A stretch of DNA of 33,831 nucleotides from Verrucomicrobiaceae bacterium E54. GTDB taxonomy: Bacteria; Verrucomicrobiota; Verrucomicrobiia; Verrucomicrobiales; Akkermansiaceae. The notes beneath the pieces are model-generated. The model was not told where the DNA came from. It ran no database searches and saw only the letters and a program-made list of their open reading frames with translations. Position 1 is the first letter of the stretch; the number at the start of each line of letters is the position of its first letter. Positions 25,008 to 31,178 of the stretch are shown here, piece after piece. The position numbers and the translations under genes are program-made. Where the stretch lies: the NCBI GenBank assembly GCA_022548915.1, contig JAKZES010000059.1, positions 1-33,831 on the forward strand. Direction: 5' to 3'.

Positions 25008-25865
25008 ATGAAAAGTCGCAAGCTCCTCCGCTGGATCCCGGCCGCATCGATCCTGGCCGCCCTGCGTTCCCACGGGAAGCCGGTTCCCGGAGAAGCCGTC
25101 ACCCCCGCCGGATTCGCCATCGCCGTGCAGTGCTGGTCCTTCAAGAGCTTCACTCTTTTCGAGGCCATCGAGCTCACCGCCGCCACCGGGGCCGGAGCAG
25201 TGGAGATCTTCCCCGGTCAGCAGATCGGCGGACCGCTCGGCGACGCCAGGCTCGACCCCGCGAAGGCCGGTGAACAGGTGCCCGCCATTCTGGAACACTG
25301 CGCCGAACACGGCATCCGGCCCCTGAGTTTCGGCGTCGTCGACGTGCCGAAGAACGAGGCGCGGGCGCGTGAGATCTTCGAGTTCGCCCGGGCTCTCGGT
25401 GTCTCGGGGATCAACACCGAATCGATCGACGCCCTCGACACACTGGAGCAACTCGCCATCGAGTACGACCTGCGGATCGGATTCCACAACCACCCGAAGC
25501 CGACCAAGCTGTGGAACCCCGCGACCATCCGGAGCGCCATCGAGGATCGGGACGAACGGATCGGCTACTGCGCGGACCTCGGCCACTGGGCCAGTTCGGC
25601 CCTCGACCCGCTGCAAGCGGTTCAAAAAATCGCACCCCGCATCCACGCCTTCCACATGAAGGACCGGGCCGGCATCGAGGAATGGACCCACGACCGCCCC
25701 TTCGGCACCGGCGTGATCGATCTTGTGGCCATCCTCGACGAAGTCCGGAAACACGGCTTCACCGGCAACGTCGTGATCGAATACGAGCACAACTGGGACA
25801 CCAATCCGGTCGAGATCGCCCAGTGCGTCGGCTACCTGAGGGGCTACTCGAAGATGCGGGCGTGA
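25008..25865 (+). CDS. secreted sugar-phosphate isomerase/epimerase-like TIM barrel
   Basis: A 285-residue AP-endonuclease-2-fold TIM barrel of the xylose-isomerase-like group. Residues 1-30 look like a basic, weakly hydrophobic export signal (RKLLRWIPAASILAAL). Candidate metal ligands follow the family order: Glu in VEIFPG, His in GFHNHP, Asp and His in CADLGHW, HMKD, and the last Glu in VIEYEHNW. Such proteins isomerise, epimerise or dehydrate sugars. Several extracytoplasmic members act on 3-keto sugars, which would fit the ThuA and DUF1080 genes elsewhere in this window. It starts 83 bp after the DUF3500 gene. No clear Shine-Dalgarno is visible. Confidence 0.87.
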   Translation: MKSRKLLRWIPAASILAALRSHGKPVPGEAVTPAGFAIAVQCWSFKSFTLFEAIELTAATGAGAVEIFPGQQIGGPLGDARLDPAKAGEQVPAILEHCAEHGIRPLSFGVVDVPKNEARAREIFEFARALGVSGINTESIDALDTLEQLAIEYDLRIGFHNHPKPTKLWNPATIRSAIEDRDERIGYCADLGHWASSALDPLQAVQKIAPRIHAFHMKDRAGIEEWTHDRPFGTGVIDLVAILDEVRKHGFTGNVVIEYEHNWDTNPVEIAQCVGYLRGYSKMRA

Positions 25866-25882
25866 CCCTCGGCCCGTCAAGC

Positions 25883-25940
25883 GGACCGCCGATCTCCGAA
25901 TCGGCTCCTTCGGCAATGCCGATTCGGAGATCGGCGGTCC
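25883..25940. repeat. 23-bp perfect inverted repeat between convergent genes
   Basis: GGACCGCCGATCTCCGAATC plus GGC (25883-25905) is exactly complementary to 25918-25940 across a 12-nt loop, between the isomerase-like gene and rnc. It has no T-tract. It could terminate both genes or be a larger relative of the hairpin elements; sub-hairpins with short loops can be drawn inside it. Confidence 0.85.
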
Positions 25941-25944
25941 AGCC

Positions 25945-26634
25945 TCACTCCGCCTTCTCCCAGACCCTCACGCGCAGGGCCTCGGCCGCCGCCCGCGCCT
26001 CGGCCTCCTTCTTGCTCTTGCCCTTGCCCGTGGCCAGGTCCATCCCCCGCCACTCGACCCGTGCGGTGAAGACCTTGCGATGGTCCGGCCCGGCCTCGGA
26101 AACGATGTGATACTCCGGTGGCTCCGGCTCGATCGCCTGCAGCGCTTCCTGGAGTTCGCCCTTCGGGTTCTTCTCCTCCGGGCTTCCCGCCAAGGCTTCG
26201 ATCTCCTTCTGGAAAAGCCGCAGCACCAGTTCCCGGCACGGCTCGTATCCCGCGTCGAGATACACCGCACCCATCAGCGCCTCGAAGGCATCGGCCAGGG
26301 TCGAAACCCGCCGCCTTCCGCCGGTGGCCTCCTCGCCTTTGCCGAGCAGCACGTAGTCGCCGAGGTCGATGGTCTGGGCGAAGCGCGCCAGCGCCCGCCG
26401 CGAGACCAGCCTCGACCGGAGCTTGGTCAGCTTGCCCTCGGGAAAATCCGGGAACATCCGGAACAGGTCCTCGGTCAGGATCAACTGCAGCACCGCGTCG
26501 CCGAGAAACTCCAGCCGCTGGTTGTCGAAATGAGGCCGCTGGGACTCGTAGGCGAGACTCGGATGGGTCATCGCCTCCGCGAGCAGAAGCGAGTTCCTGA
26601 ACTTGTAATCCAGCCGGCTTTCGAGGCTCTCCAT
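25945..26634 (-). CDS. rnc: ribonuclease III
   Basis: A 229-residue RNase III. The signature RLEFLGDAVLQL contains the catalytic Glu42 and Asp46. The second half-site is Asp115 and Glu118 in ADAFEALMGAVYLDAGYEP. A C-terminal double-stranded-RNA-binding domain runs from about 155 (NPKGELQEALQ) to the end (GKSKKEAEARAAAEAL). It processes rRNA precursors and other double-stranded RNAs in the cytoplasm. The tRNA-His gene lies 55 bp upstream on the same strand. A strong AAGGAGGAGG sits about 20 nt before the ATG, unusually far, with no nearer in-frame start. Confidence 0.95.
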   Translation of the reverse strand: MESLESRLDYKFRNSLLLAEAMTHPSLAYESQRPHFDNQRLEFLGDAVLQLILTEDLFRMFPDFPEGKLTKLRSRLVSRRALARFAQTIDLGDYVLLGKGEEATGGRRRVSTLADAFEALMGAVYLDAGYEPCRELVLRLFQKEIEALAGSPEEKNPKGELQEALQAIEPEPPEYHIVSEAGPDHRKVFTARVEWRGMDLATGKGKSKKEAEARAAAEALRVRVWEKAE

Positions 26635-26689
26635 GTCGGTATCGGTCCGGCCTCCTCCTTCCCCCGGACTCAGTTCCCGGGGAAAAAGG

Positions 26690-26766
26690 TGGGGTGACCG
26701 ACGGGACTCGAACCCGCGACAACCGGAATCACAATCCGGGGCTCTACCAACTGAGCTACGGCCACC
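26690..26766 (-). tRNA. tRNA-His (GTG anticodon)
   Basis: On the reverse strand a full cloverleaf folds: acceptor GTGGCCG with CGGTCAC, D arm TAGCTCAGTTGGTAGAGC, and anticodon stem CCGGA/TCCGG enclosing TTGTGAT. The T arm GCGGGTTCGAGTCCCGT completes it. The anticodon is GTG. The histidine identity pair is visible: a G precedes the acceptor stem at 26766 and faces C73. CCA is encoded (26690-26692). Confidence 0.97.
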
Positions 26767-26839
26767 ATTACCGGAGGGCGGATCCCTATGCCCACCCCGC
26801 CCCTTTGAAAAGGGAAAAAATCATGGAGAACATGGAGCT

Positions 26840-26882
26840 GCGGCTTCCAGCCGCTGGCCGTGACCGTGGCTTCCAGCCGCGG
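26840..26882. repeat. hairpin pair upstream of the Smr gene
   Basis: GCGGCTTCCAGCCGC at 26840-26854 (6-bp stem, TCC loop) and CCGTGGCTTCCAGCCGCGG at 26864-26882 (8-bp stem with one G-T pair, TCC loop). Centres are exactly 26 bp apart and the linker contains GGCCGT. It is the same core as the pair at 14071-14115 within hrpA. The rest of the 193-bp gap between tRNA-His and the Smr gene shows nothing else recognisable. Confidence 0.85.
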
Positions 26883-26959
26883 TATCAACTTCAAAACAGG
26901 AAGGATGAGACCAGCAGGATTCGCAAAGAAGCTCTCAAAAATACCGGCCGATCGCCGCT

Positions 26960-27304
26960 TTGCGCCCGATCCATCCACGTCCCGTCATCCTCAGCCTTGA
27001 TTCACAACCCCACGGTCGCGACCCTCCCCCCATCGAAGACGACGCCCACCGCATCCCGATCACCCCCGAACTCGATCTCCACACCTTTCGTCCCTCGGAG
27101 ATCGGCGAGTTGCTGCCCGCCTATTTCGAGGAATGCCTCCACGAGGGCATCCACCACGTCCGCGTGATCCACGGCAAGGGCACCGGCACCCTGCGCGAGG
27201 GCGTTCATGCCCTGCTCCGCAAGCTGCCCGAGGTCGAATCGTTCCAATACCCCGCCGGCGAAGGATCCGGCGGCTGGGGAGCCACCTGGGTCAGGCTGCG
27301 GTAG
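26960..27304 (+). CDS. Smr-domain protein
   Basis: A 114-residue protein. The core Smr motifs are present: LDLHTF (the LDLH strand) and VRVIHGKGTGTLREGVHALL (HGKGTGTLR loop), ending WGATWVRLR. Small Smr domains resemble the C-terminus of MutS2, where they nick DNA or cut RNA. This stand-alone form could act in collided-ribosome rescue or DNA branch cleavage, but the role is not shown. The start shown is TTG 26960; no better ATG or GTG precedes the conserved part, so the N-terminus is uncertain. It ends just before an 8-bp tandem repeat and converges on the adenosyltransferase gene. Confidence 0.82.
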   Translation: MRPIHPRPVILSLDSQPHGRDPPPIEDDAHRIPITPELDLHTFRPSEIGELLPAYFEECLHEGIHHVRVIHGKGTGTLREGVHALLRKLPEVESFQYPAGEGSGGWGATWVRLR

Positions 27305-27306
27305 CC

Positions 27307-27346
27307 GGTGTTTCGGTGTTTCGGTGTTTCAGTGTTTCAGCTTTTC
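27307..27346. repeat. five tandem 8-bp units between convergent genes
   Basis: GGTGTTTC is repeated three times (27307-27330), followed by the variants AGTGTTTC and AGCTTTTC up to 27346. The array begins 3 nt after the Smr stop. It supplies the stop codon and last residues of the convergent adenosyltransferase. Confidence 0.85.
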
Positions 27347-27871
27347 AGCATCTACCCTCGCAAGGATCCACAAAAGGTCCGACAGCCGATTGAAGAAGAG
27401 AAGGACCGGTTGGGGCAGCGGTCCCTCCTGCTCGTGGAGCTCCCAGACCCGCCGCTCGGCCCGGCGGGCCACCGACCGCGCCAGGTCGAGTCCGGCACGC
27501 GCCACCGAATGCTCGGCACCCGGCCGGGCCCAGCCCTTGAATCGCACCCCCCGGTCCTCGTAGATCCCCGCCTGCTGCTCCAGCCAGCCCACATCCGCTT
27601 CCACCACCTTGGCGTAGCCTTTCTCGTCATAGGTCGCCGCATCCTCCGGCAGGCACGCCAGCTGACCCATCAGGCCGACCAACTTCTCCTGCACTTCGTC
27701 CACCAGCTCCTCCAGTCCCTCCTCCAATCCCGAGGCACGGGCCAGACCCAGCGCCGAGTTCAATTCGTCAACCGCGCCCAGCGCCTCGACCCGCCGTCCG
27801 GTCTTGTCGGTCCGCCTGCCGAACAACAGATCCGTCTTCCCGTCGTCGCCTCGTCCGGTGATGATGCTCAT
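27329..27871 (-). CDS. cob(I)alamin adenosyltransferase, PduO type
   Basis: A 180-residue PduO-type ATP:cob(I)alamin adenosyltransferase. Residues 1-45 contain TGRGDDGKTDLLFGRR and RVEALGAVDELNSALGLA, the nucleotide-binding signature. ARSVARRAERRVWEL and LLFFNRLSDLLWILARVD are the conserved C-terminal helices. It makes adenosylcobalamin in the cytoplasm. The last five residues before the stop (EKLKH) are encoded by the 8-bp tandem repeat, so the natural C-terminus has been replaced or extended. It is divergent from queE across an 88-bp gap with repeats. The start ATG 27871 is supported by the motif order. Confidence 0.92.
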   Translation of the reverse strand: MSIITGRGDDGKTDLLFGRRTDKTGRRVEALGAVDELNSALGLARASGLEEGLEELVDEVQEKLVGLMGQLACLPEDAATYDEKGYAKVVEADVGWLEQQAGIYEDRGVRFKGWARPGAEHSVARAGLDLARSVARRAERRVWELHEQEGPLPQPVLLFFNRLSDLLWILARVDAEKLKH

Positions 27872-27875
27872 GCGA

Positions 27876-27933
27876 CGAGCTTCCGCTCGAAGTTCCAAGT
27901 GCCAAGTCCCAAGTTCCAAACCCGGGAACCTGG
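27876..27933. repeat. AAGTTCCAA/AAGTCCCAA repeats and hairpins between adenosyltransferase and queE
   Basis: CGAGCTTCCGCTCG (27876-27889) forms a 5-bp stem with a TTCC loop. AGTTCCAAGTGCCAAGTCCC then gives several near-copies of a 9-bp unit. CCAAGTTCC at 27909-27917 pairs 8 of 9 bases with GGAACCTGG at 27925-27933. This fills most of the divergent gap, so it may lie in the 5' leader of queE. No known riboswitch consensus fits. Confidence 0.6.
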
Positions 27934-27959
27934 CGTTTTGGCAATGCCCCTTTTCCCGC

Positions 27960-28712
27960 GTGAAACTCGCCAGACTCAACGACGGCCCCGAGATCTTCCA
28001 CACGATCCAGGGCGAAGGCATCAGCGCCGGCAGCCCGGCCGTCTTTGTCCGCGCCTCGCTCTGCAACCTGCACTGCCGCTGGTGCGACACCGAGTACACG
28101 TGGAACTTCGCCGGGACTCCCTGGGAACACGACAAGGACGCGCAACCCGGCGGGGCGAAGCACGACAAGGCCGAGGTCATCATCGAGCTTCCGCCCGCCG
28201 AAGTCGCCAAGGAGATCGCCCGCCACCCGTGCCCCCGCGTCGTGCTCACCGGCGGCGAACCGCTGCTTCAGCAGGGCGACTGGCTCGAGGTGATCCGCCA
28301 CCTTCGGCAACGCGATCCGGCCTACCTTTTCGAAGTCGAAACCAACGGCACCCTGATCCCTGATCCGGATTTCGAGGACGCCATCGACCAGTTCAACGTC
28401 TCACCCAAGCTCGCCCACGCCGGCATGCCGGAAAAACTCCGGCTCGTCCCCGAGGCCCTCGCCCATTTCGCCTCGAGCCCCAAGGCCTGGTTCAAGTTCG
28501 TCGCTGCCCGGCCGGAGGACCTCGACGAGATCGACATCCTCGCCGAACGCTTTTCCCTGCCCGCCGAACACATCCTCATCATGCCCGAAGGCCGCACCGC
28601 CCAAGCTCTCGACCGCCACGGCCCCGCCCTCGTCGACGCCTGCCTCAGCCGCGGCTGGCGATTCGGCGACCGCCTCCACGTCCGCCTCTGGGGCGACCGC
28701 CGCGGAGTTTAG
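27960..28712 (+). CDS. queE: 7-carboxy-7-deazaguanine synthase (radical SAM)
   Basis: A 250-residue radical-SAM enzyme starting at GTG 27960; the longer reading from 27804 would run through repeats and over the divergent gene. The first motif is EIFHTIQGEGISAGSPAVFVR. The iron-sulfur ligands are Cys35, Cys39 and Cys42 in CNLHCRWCDT. VLTGGEPLLQQ and FEVETNGTL follow, as in QueE. It converts 6-carboxytetrahydropterin into the 7-deazaguanine base on the pathway to queuosine in tRNA. The insertion between the cluster and the TGGEP motif is the usual length for this family. Other queuosine genes are not in the window. Confidence 0.94.
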   Translation: MKLARLNDGPEIFHTIQGEGISAGSPAVFVRASLCNLHCRWCDTEYTWNFAGTPWEHDKDAQPGGAKHDKAEVIIELPPAEVAKEIARHPCPRVVLTGGEPLLQQGDWLEVIRHLRQRDPAYLFEVETNGTLIPDPDFEDAIDQFNVSPKLAHAGMPEKLRLVPEALAHFASSPKAWFKFVAARPEDLDEIDILAERFSLPAEHILIMPEGRTAQALDRHGPALVDACLSRGWRFGDRLHVRLWGDRRGV

Positions 28713-28773
28713 CCCGATTTCCCGCAACTTCCCACTGGCCCGGGGGTTCATTCGGGCAGAAGATCCCTTCGAC

Positions 28774-29160
28774 ATGAACCGCGAACCCGAAATCGACCCC
28801 AAGGATCCCCTCTGGGACCTGCTGCGCCAGTCGCCCCGTCATCAGGCGGGACCGCGCTTTGTCGATGACACCGTCCGAGCCGCACGGCTCGCCGGGAGCC
28901 AGCAGCCATGGTGGCGCCGGGTCTGGGTGCCGCTTTCGCTCGGAGGGCTCGCCACCGCCGCAACGGCCGCCGTTGCCATCTTCGTGATCAGTCAGCAGCA
29001 GGACGCCCAGGAAGCCCCCGCCCTCGTTGGCACCACTCCTCCGGCGACGGAAACGCTGGACGTGCTCGACGACATGGTCCGCACCGAGGCCCTCCTCATC
29101 GCCGCCGATTACCCGTCGGAGTTCACCGACGCCGAGTTGGTCAGCCTGATCACCTACTGA
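28774..29160 (+). CDS. uncharacterised single-pass membrane protein
   Basis: A 128-residue protein. The cytoplasmic N-terminal 48 residues include DPLWDLLRQSPRHQAGPRFVDDTVRAARLA. A membrane helix at about 51-73 (WVPLSLGGLATAATAAVAIFVI) follows, and the outer part ends LDVLDDMVRTEALLIAADYPSEFTDAE. The layout resembles small anti-sigma-like or sigma-associated membrane proteins of Verrucomicrobiota, but no sigma gene is adjacent, so I do not assign a role. The HAD gene begins 6 nt downstream, implying co-transcription. Confidence 0.75.
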   Translation: MNREPEIDPKDPLWDLLRQSPRHQAGPRFVDDTVRAARLAGSQQPWWRRVWVPLSLGGLATAATAAVAIFVISQQQDAQEAPALVGTTPPATETLDVLDDMVRTEALLIAADYPSEFTDAELVSLITY

Positions 29161-29166
29161 GACAAG

Positions 29167-29802
29167 GTGCCTCCGGCCATCGTCTTCGACCTCGACGGCA
29201 CCCTCGTCGACTCGCTCCCCGGCATCGCCACCGCGCTGAATGCGGCGCTCGCCGAGCAGGAACTGCCGCAGCATCCCGAGGGCAAAGTGCGGGAATTCGT
29301 CGGCTCCGGGGCCTTCATGCTGTGCCGCCGTGCCATTCCCACCGGGGCGAGCGACGAGCTCGCCCGCCAGGTCGAAACCGGTTTCAAGCACCACTACGCC
29401 GAAAGCTGGACCTCGGGCACCTCGCTCTTCCCGGGCATCGCCCGGCTGATCGATTCGCTCGCCGCCCAAGGCCGGCGACTCGCCGTCCTTTCCAACAAAC
29501 CCGACGCCTTCACCCGCGAAATCGTCGACCACCTCTTTCCCGACGAGCCTTTCGGCTTGGTAAGGGGCCAGCTCGACGGCTCGCCCCGCAAGCCCGATCC
29601 CGCCGCATTCCAGCCGATCTTCGATTTCTGGGGAATCCAGCCGCACGACACCCTGCTGGTGGGCGACTCCACCATCGACCGCCAGACCGCAGAGGCCGCC
29701 AAAGTCCCTTTTCTCGGTGTCGCCTGGGGCTACGAACCACCCGGAATTCTGGGTTTGGAGGTCGCCTCCACCGTCGAAGACCTCCGAAAACGACTGCGCT
29801 GA
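29167..29802 (+). CDS. gph: phosphoglycolate-phosphatase-like HAD hydrolase
   Basis: A 211-residue HAD phosphatase beginning at GTG 29167. Motif I is complete: VFDLDGTLVDS with Asp8 and Asp10. Motif II is LSNKP, motif III is GSPRKPDPAAF, and motif IV is LLVGDSTIDRQTAEAA. A helical cap (GIATALNAALAEQELPQ onward) matches the Gph group, which removes phosphoglycolate made during DNA repair or oxygenation. It starts 6 nt after the membrane-protein stop. Unlike the HAD protein at 833, both motif-I aspartates are present. Other small phosphate esters are possible substrates. Confidence 0.85.
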   Translation: MPPAIVFDLDGTLVDSLPGIATALNAALAEQELPQHPEGKVREFVGSGAFMLCRRAIPTGASDELARQVETGFKHHYAESWTSGTSLFPGIARLIDSLAAQGRRLAVLSNKPDAFTREIVDHLFPDEPFGLVRGQLDGSPRKPDPAAFQPIFDFWGIQPHDTLLVGDSTIDRQTAEAAKVPFLGVAWGYEPPGILGLEVASTVEDLRKRLR

Positions 29803-29814
29803 GGGAATCTCAGC

Positions 29815-29848
29815 GATGCCACAGATTTCCCCAGATCTTCATGGCATC
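29815..29848 (+). terminator. possible terminator after the HAD gene
   Basis: GATGCCA at 29815-29821 pairs with TGGCATC at 29842-29848, with a nested AGAT/ATCT pairing inside the loop. A run of five T follows about 7 nt later. The gap between stem and T-tract makes it a weak candidate. Confidence 0.35.
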
Positions 29849-29877
29849 CTGATGGTTTTTGGCCCAGATTCGGTAAT

Positions 29878-29904
29878 GGACGAGCCGGATAGAACCGGCT
29901 GTCC
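29878..29904 (+). promoter_or_regulatory. leader hairpin upstream of hpf
   Basis: GGAC-G-AGCCGG (29878-29888) pairs with CCGGCTGTCC (29895-29904), with one bulged G and an ATAGAA loop. It sits 30 nt before the hpf start, with no T-tract, so it may be a 5'-leader structure rather than a terminator. Confidence 0.45.
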
Positions 29905-29934
29905 GCAACACCAAACCGAAACTAGCAACACACG

Positions 29935-30522
29935 ATGCAAACTGAAAACGTGAACCTGCCCATCACGGTGACGGTCCGTCACGAATCCGTGACCGACTCG
30001 CTGCGCGACTACGCCAACAAGAAGATCGAGGGTCTCAACCTCGACTACCCGCGCATCATCGAGGCCAAGGCGATTTTGGACGTCCAGAAGAACCGGCACA
30101 TCGCCGAGATTCTCCTATTCTGTACGAACCACATCGTCATCGAGGCCCACACCGAAGGGCAGGACATGTACGCCGCGATCGATGAGACCATCGACAAGAT
30201 CGCCCGCCGTATGCGCAAGCAGAAGACCCGCCTGATGAAGAAGCGGCGGCCGCATCGCAACGAATCGATCCGCTACATCGACGAGAGCCATTTCGACGAG
30301 TCCGTCCTCGACCACCCCGAGGAATCCGAAAACGACCCCGAGCCCTTCCTCCTCCACAAGGAACGCTACTCGCTGCGGACGATGTACAAGGAGGACGCCG
30401 TCATGGAGCTCGAGCTCTCCGACAAGCCCTTCATCCTCTACAAGAGCGCCCGCCGCGACTGCCTCAGCATCATCTGGCGCCGCAAGGACGGCGAATACGC
30501 GTCGATCGACGTCCAGCCGTAA
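29935..30522 (+). CDS. hpf: ribosome hibernation promoting factor, long form
   Basis: A 195-residue protein. The N-terminal S30AE domain (about residues 7-108) begins LPITVTVRHESVTDSLRDYANKK and includes AEILLFCTNHIVIEAHTEGQDMYAAIDETIDKI. After an acidic linker (DHPEESENDPEPF), the C-terminal domain (about 140-195) contains VMELELSDKPFILYKSARRD and LSIIWRRKDGEYASIDV. Long HPFs join 70S ribosomes into inactive 100S dimers through that C-terminal domain in slow growth or stress. A strong terminator follows within 25 bp, so hpf ends its transcript. A hairpin lies in the leader. Confidence 0.94.
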   Translation: MQTENVNLPITVTVRHESVTDSLRDYANKKIEGLNLDYPRIIEAKAILDVQKNRHIAEILLFCTNHIVIEAHTEGQDMYAAIDETIDKIARRMRKQKTRLMKKRRPHRNESIRYIDESHFDESVLDHPEESENDPEPFLLHKERYSLRTMYKEDAVMELELSDKPFILYKSARRDCLSIIWRRKDGEYASIDVQP

Positions 30523-30543
30523 GGCCGCTCCAGTCCCTTCCCC

Positions 30544-30575
30544 AGCCGGCCCTCCCACGGGGGGCCGGCTTTTTT
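30544..30575 (+). terminator. strong intrinsic terminator of hpf
   Basis: AGCCGGCC (30544-30551) and GGCCGGCT (30563-30570) form a perfect 8-bp GC-rich stem with an 11-nt loop, followed directly by TTTTT. It is the clearest intrinsic terminator in the window. Confidence 0.92.
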
Positions 30576-30602
30576 GCCGCCCGGCCCCAATCGCGGATTT
30601 CC

Positions 30603-30627
30603 GTAACATTCAACGCTCCCGATTGAT
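30603..30627 (+). promoter_or_regulatory. candidate ECF promoter of the sigma factor gene
   Basis: GTAAC at 30603-30607, then 16 nt, then TGAT at 30624-30627. The same two elements at the same spacing occur at 33507-33531 before the secreted-protein gene. The layout resembles ECF promoters of the sigma-E type (AAC core at -35, TGA at -10). Transcription would start close to the GTG at 30642, so the leader would be very short. Confidence 0.5.
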
Positions 30628-30641
30628 ACGCGGGAAACCAA

Positions 30642-31178
30642 GTGCGTTCCCGCAAAGACAACTCCTCCGAGCTTCAAAGCTACGTCGAGCAGCTGATCGC
30701 CCACCAGGACAAGCTCCGGGCCTTCATCTACTCGTTGCTGCCCGGCAATTCCCATGTCCACGACGTCCTTCAAAATACCAATGCCGTGCTCTGGCAGAAA
30801 CGGGGCCGTTTCAAGGCGGACACGAACTTCACCGCCTGGGCTTTCAAGATCGCGCGCATTCAGGTGATGCACCAGCTCGACCGGGCGAAACGCGACGGGC
30901 GCCTGGTGTTTTCCGAGAAGCTGATCGACACGATCGCCGAGGACACCCACGCCGGAGACAACCACGATCGACTTCTGCGCGCGCTCGAAGGTTGCGTCGA
31001 GAAACTCACCGACCACCAACGCACCCTCATCCGTGCCCGCTACACCCCGGGTCACTCGCTGGAGAAACAAGCCGAGGAAACGGGCCGTAGCCCCGGCAGC
31101 CTCCGCATCGCCCTCCACCGCATCCGCGACGCGCTGAAAAGCTGCGTCGAAGCCACCCTCGCCGGAGAATCCGCATGA
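30642..31178 (+). CDS. ECF sigma factor, Rhodopirellula/Verrucomicrobium type
   Basis: A 178-residue ECF sigma factor starting at GTG 30642, preceded by GGGAAACC. Region 2 comprises LRAFIYSLLPGNSHVHDVLQ and NTNAVLWQKRGRFKADTNFTAWAFKIARIQV. Region 4 comprises LTDHQRTLIRARYTPGHSLEKQAEETGRSPGSLRIALHR, read as a helix-turn-helix. The NANAVLW-like block and the FxPGTNFxAWAF-like block are typical of the group that is paired with FecR/LamG proteins in Planctomycetota and Verrucomicrobiota. It directs RNA polymerase to envelope-related genes. Its stop overlaps the FecR start by 4 nt (ATGA), so the pair is coupled. The shared upstream motif suggests autoregulation. Confidence 0.93.
   Translation: MRSRKDNSSELQSYVEQLIAHQDKLRAFIYSLLPGNSHVHDVLQNTNAVLWQKRGRFKADTNFTAWAFKIARIQVMHQLDRAKRDGRLVFSEKLIDTIAEDTHAGDNHDRLLRALEGCVEKLTDHQRTLIRARYTPGHSLEKQAEETGRSPGSLRIALHRIRDALKSCVEATLAGESA

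Noticed and set aside
23791..25047. Upstream extension of the lipoprotein frame to 25047
   Set aside because: That part is antisense to the DUF3500 gene, and the lipoprotein signal peptide begins only at 23790.
26662..26682. Terminator between tRNA-His and rnc
   Set aside because: CCCCGG/CCGGGG forms a hairpin, but on the transcribed strand its T-run precedes rather than follows the stem.
27890..27959. preQ1 riboswitch upstream of queE
   Set aside because: The leader has hairpins and C-rich stretches, but not the A-rich tail and loop pattern of a preQ1 class I aptamer.
28718..28760. Terminator after queE
   Set aside because: GCCCG/CGGGC gives only 5 bp with a 10-nt loop and no T-tract; likely chance in GC-rich DNA.
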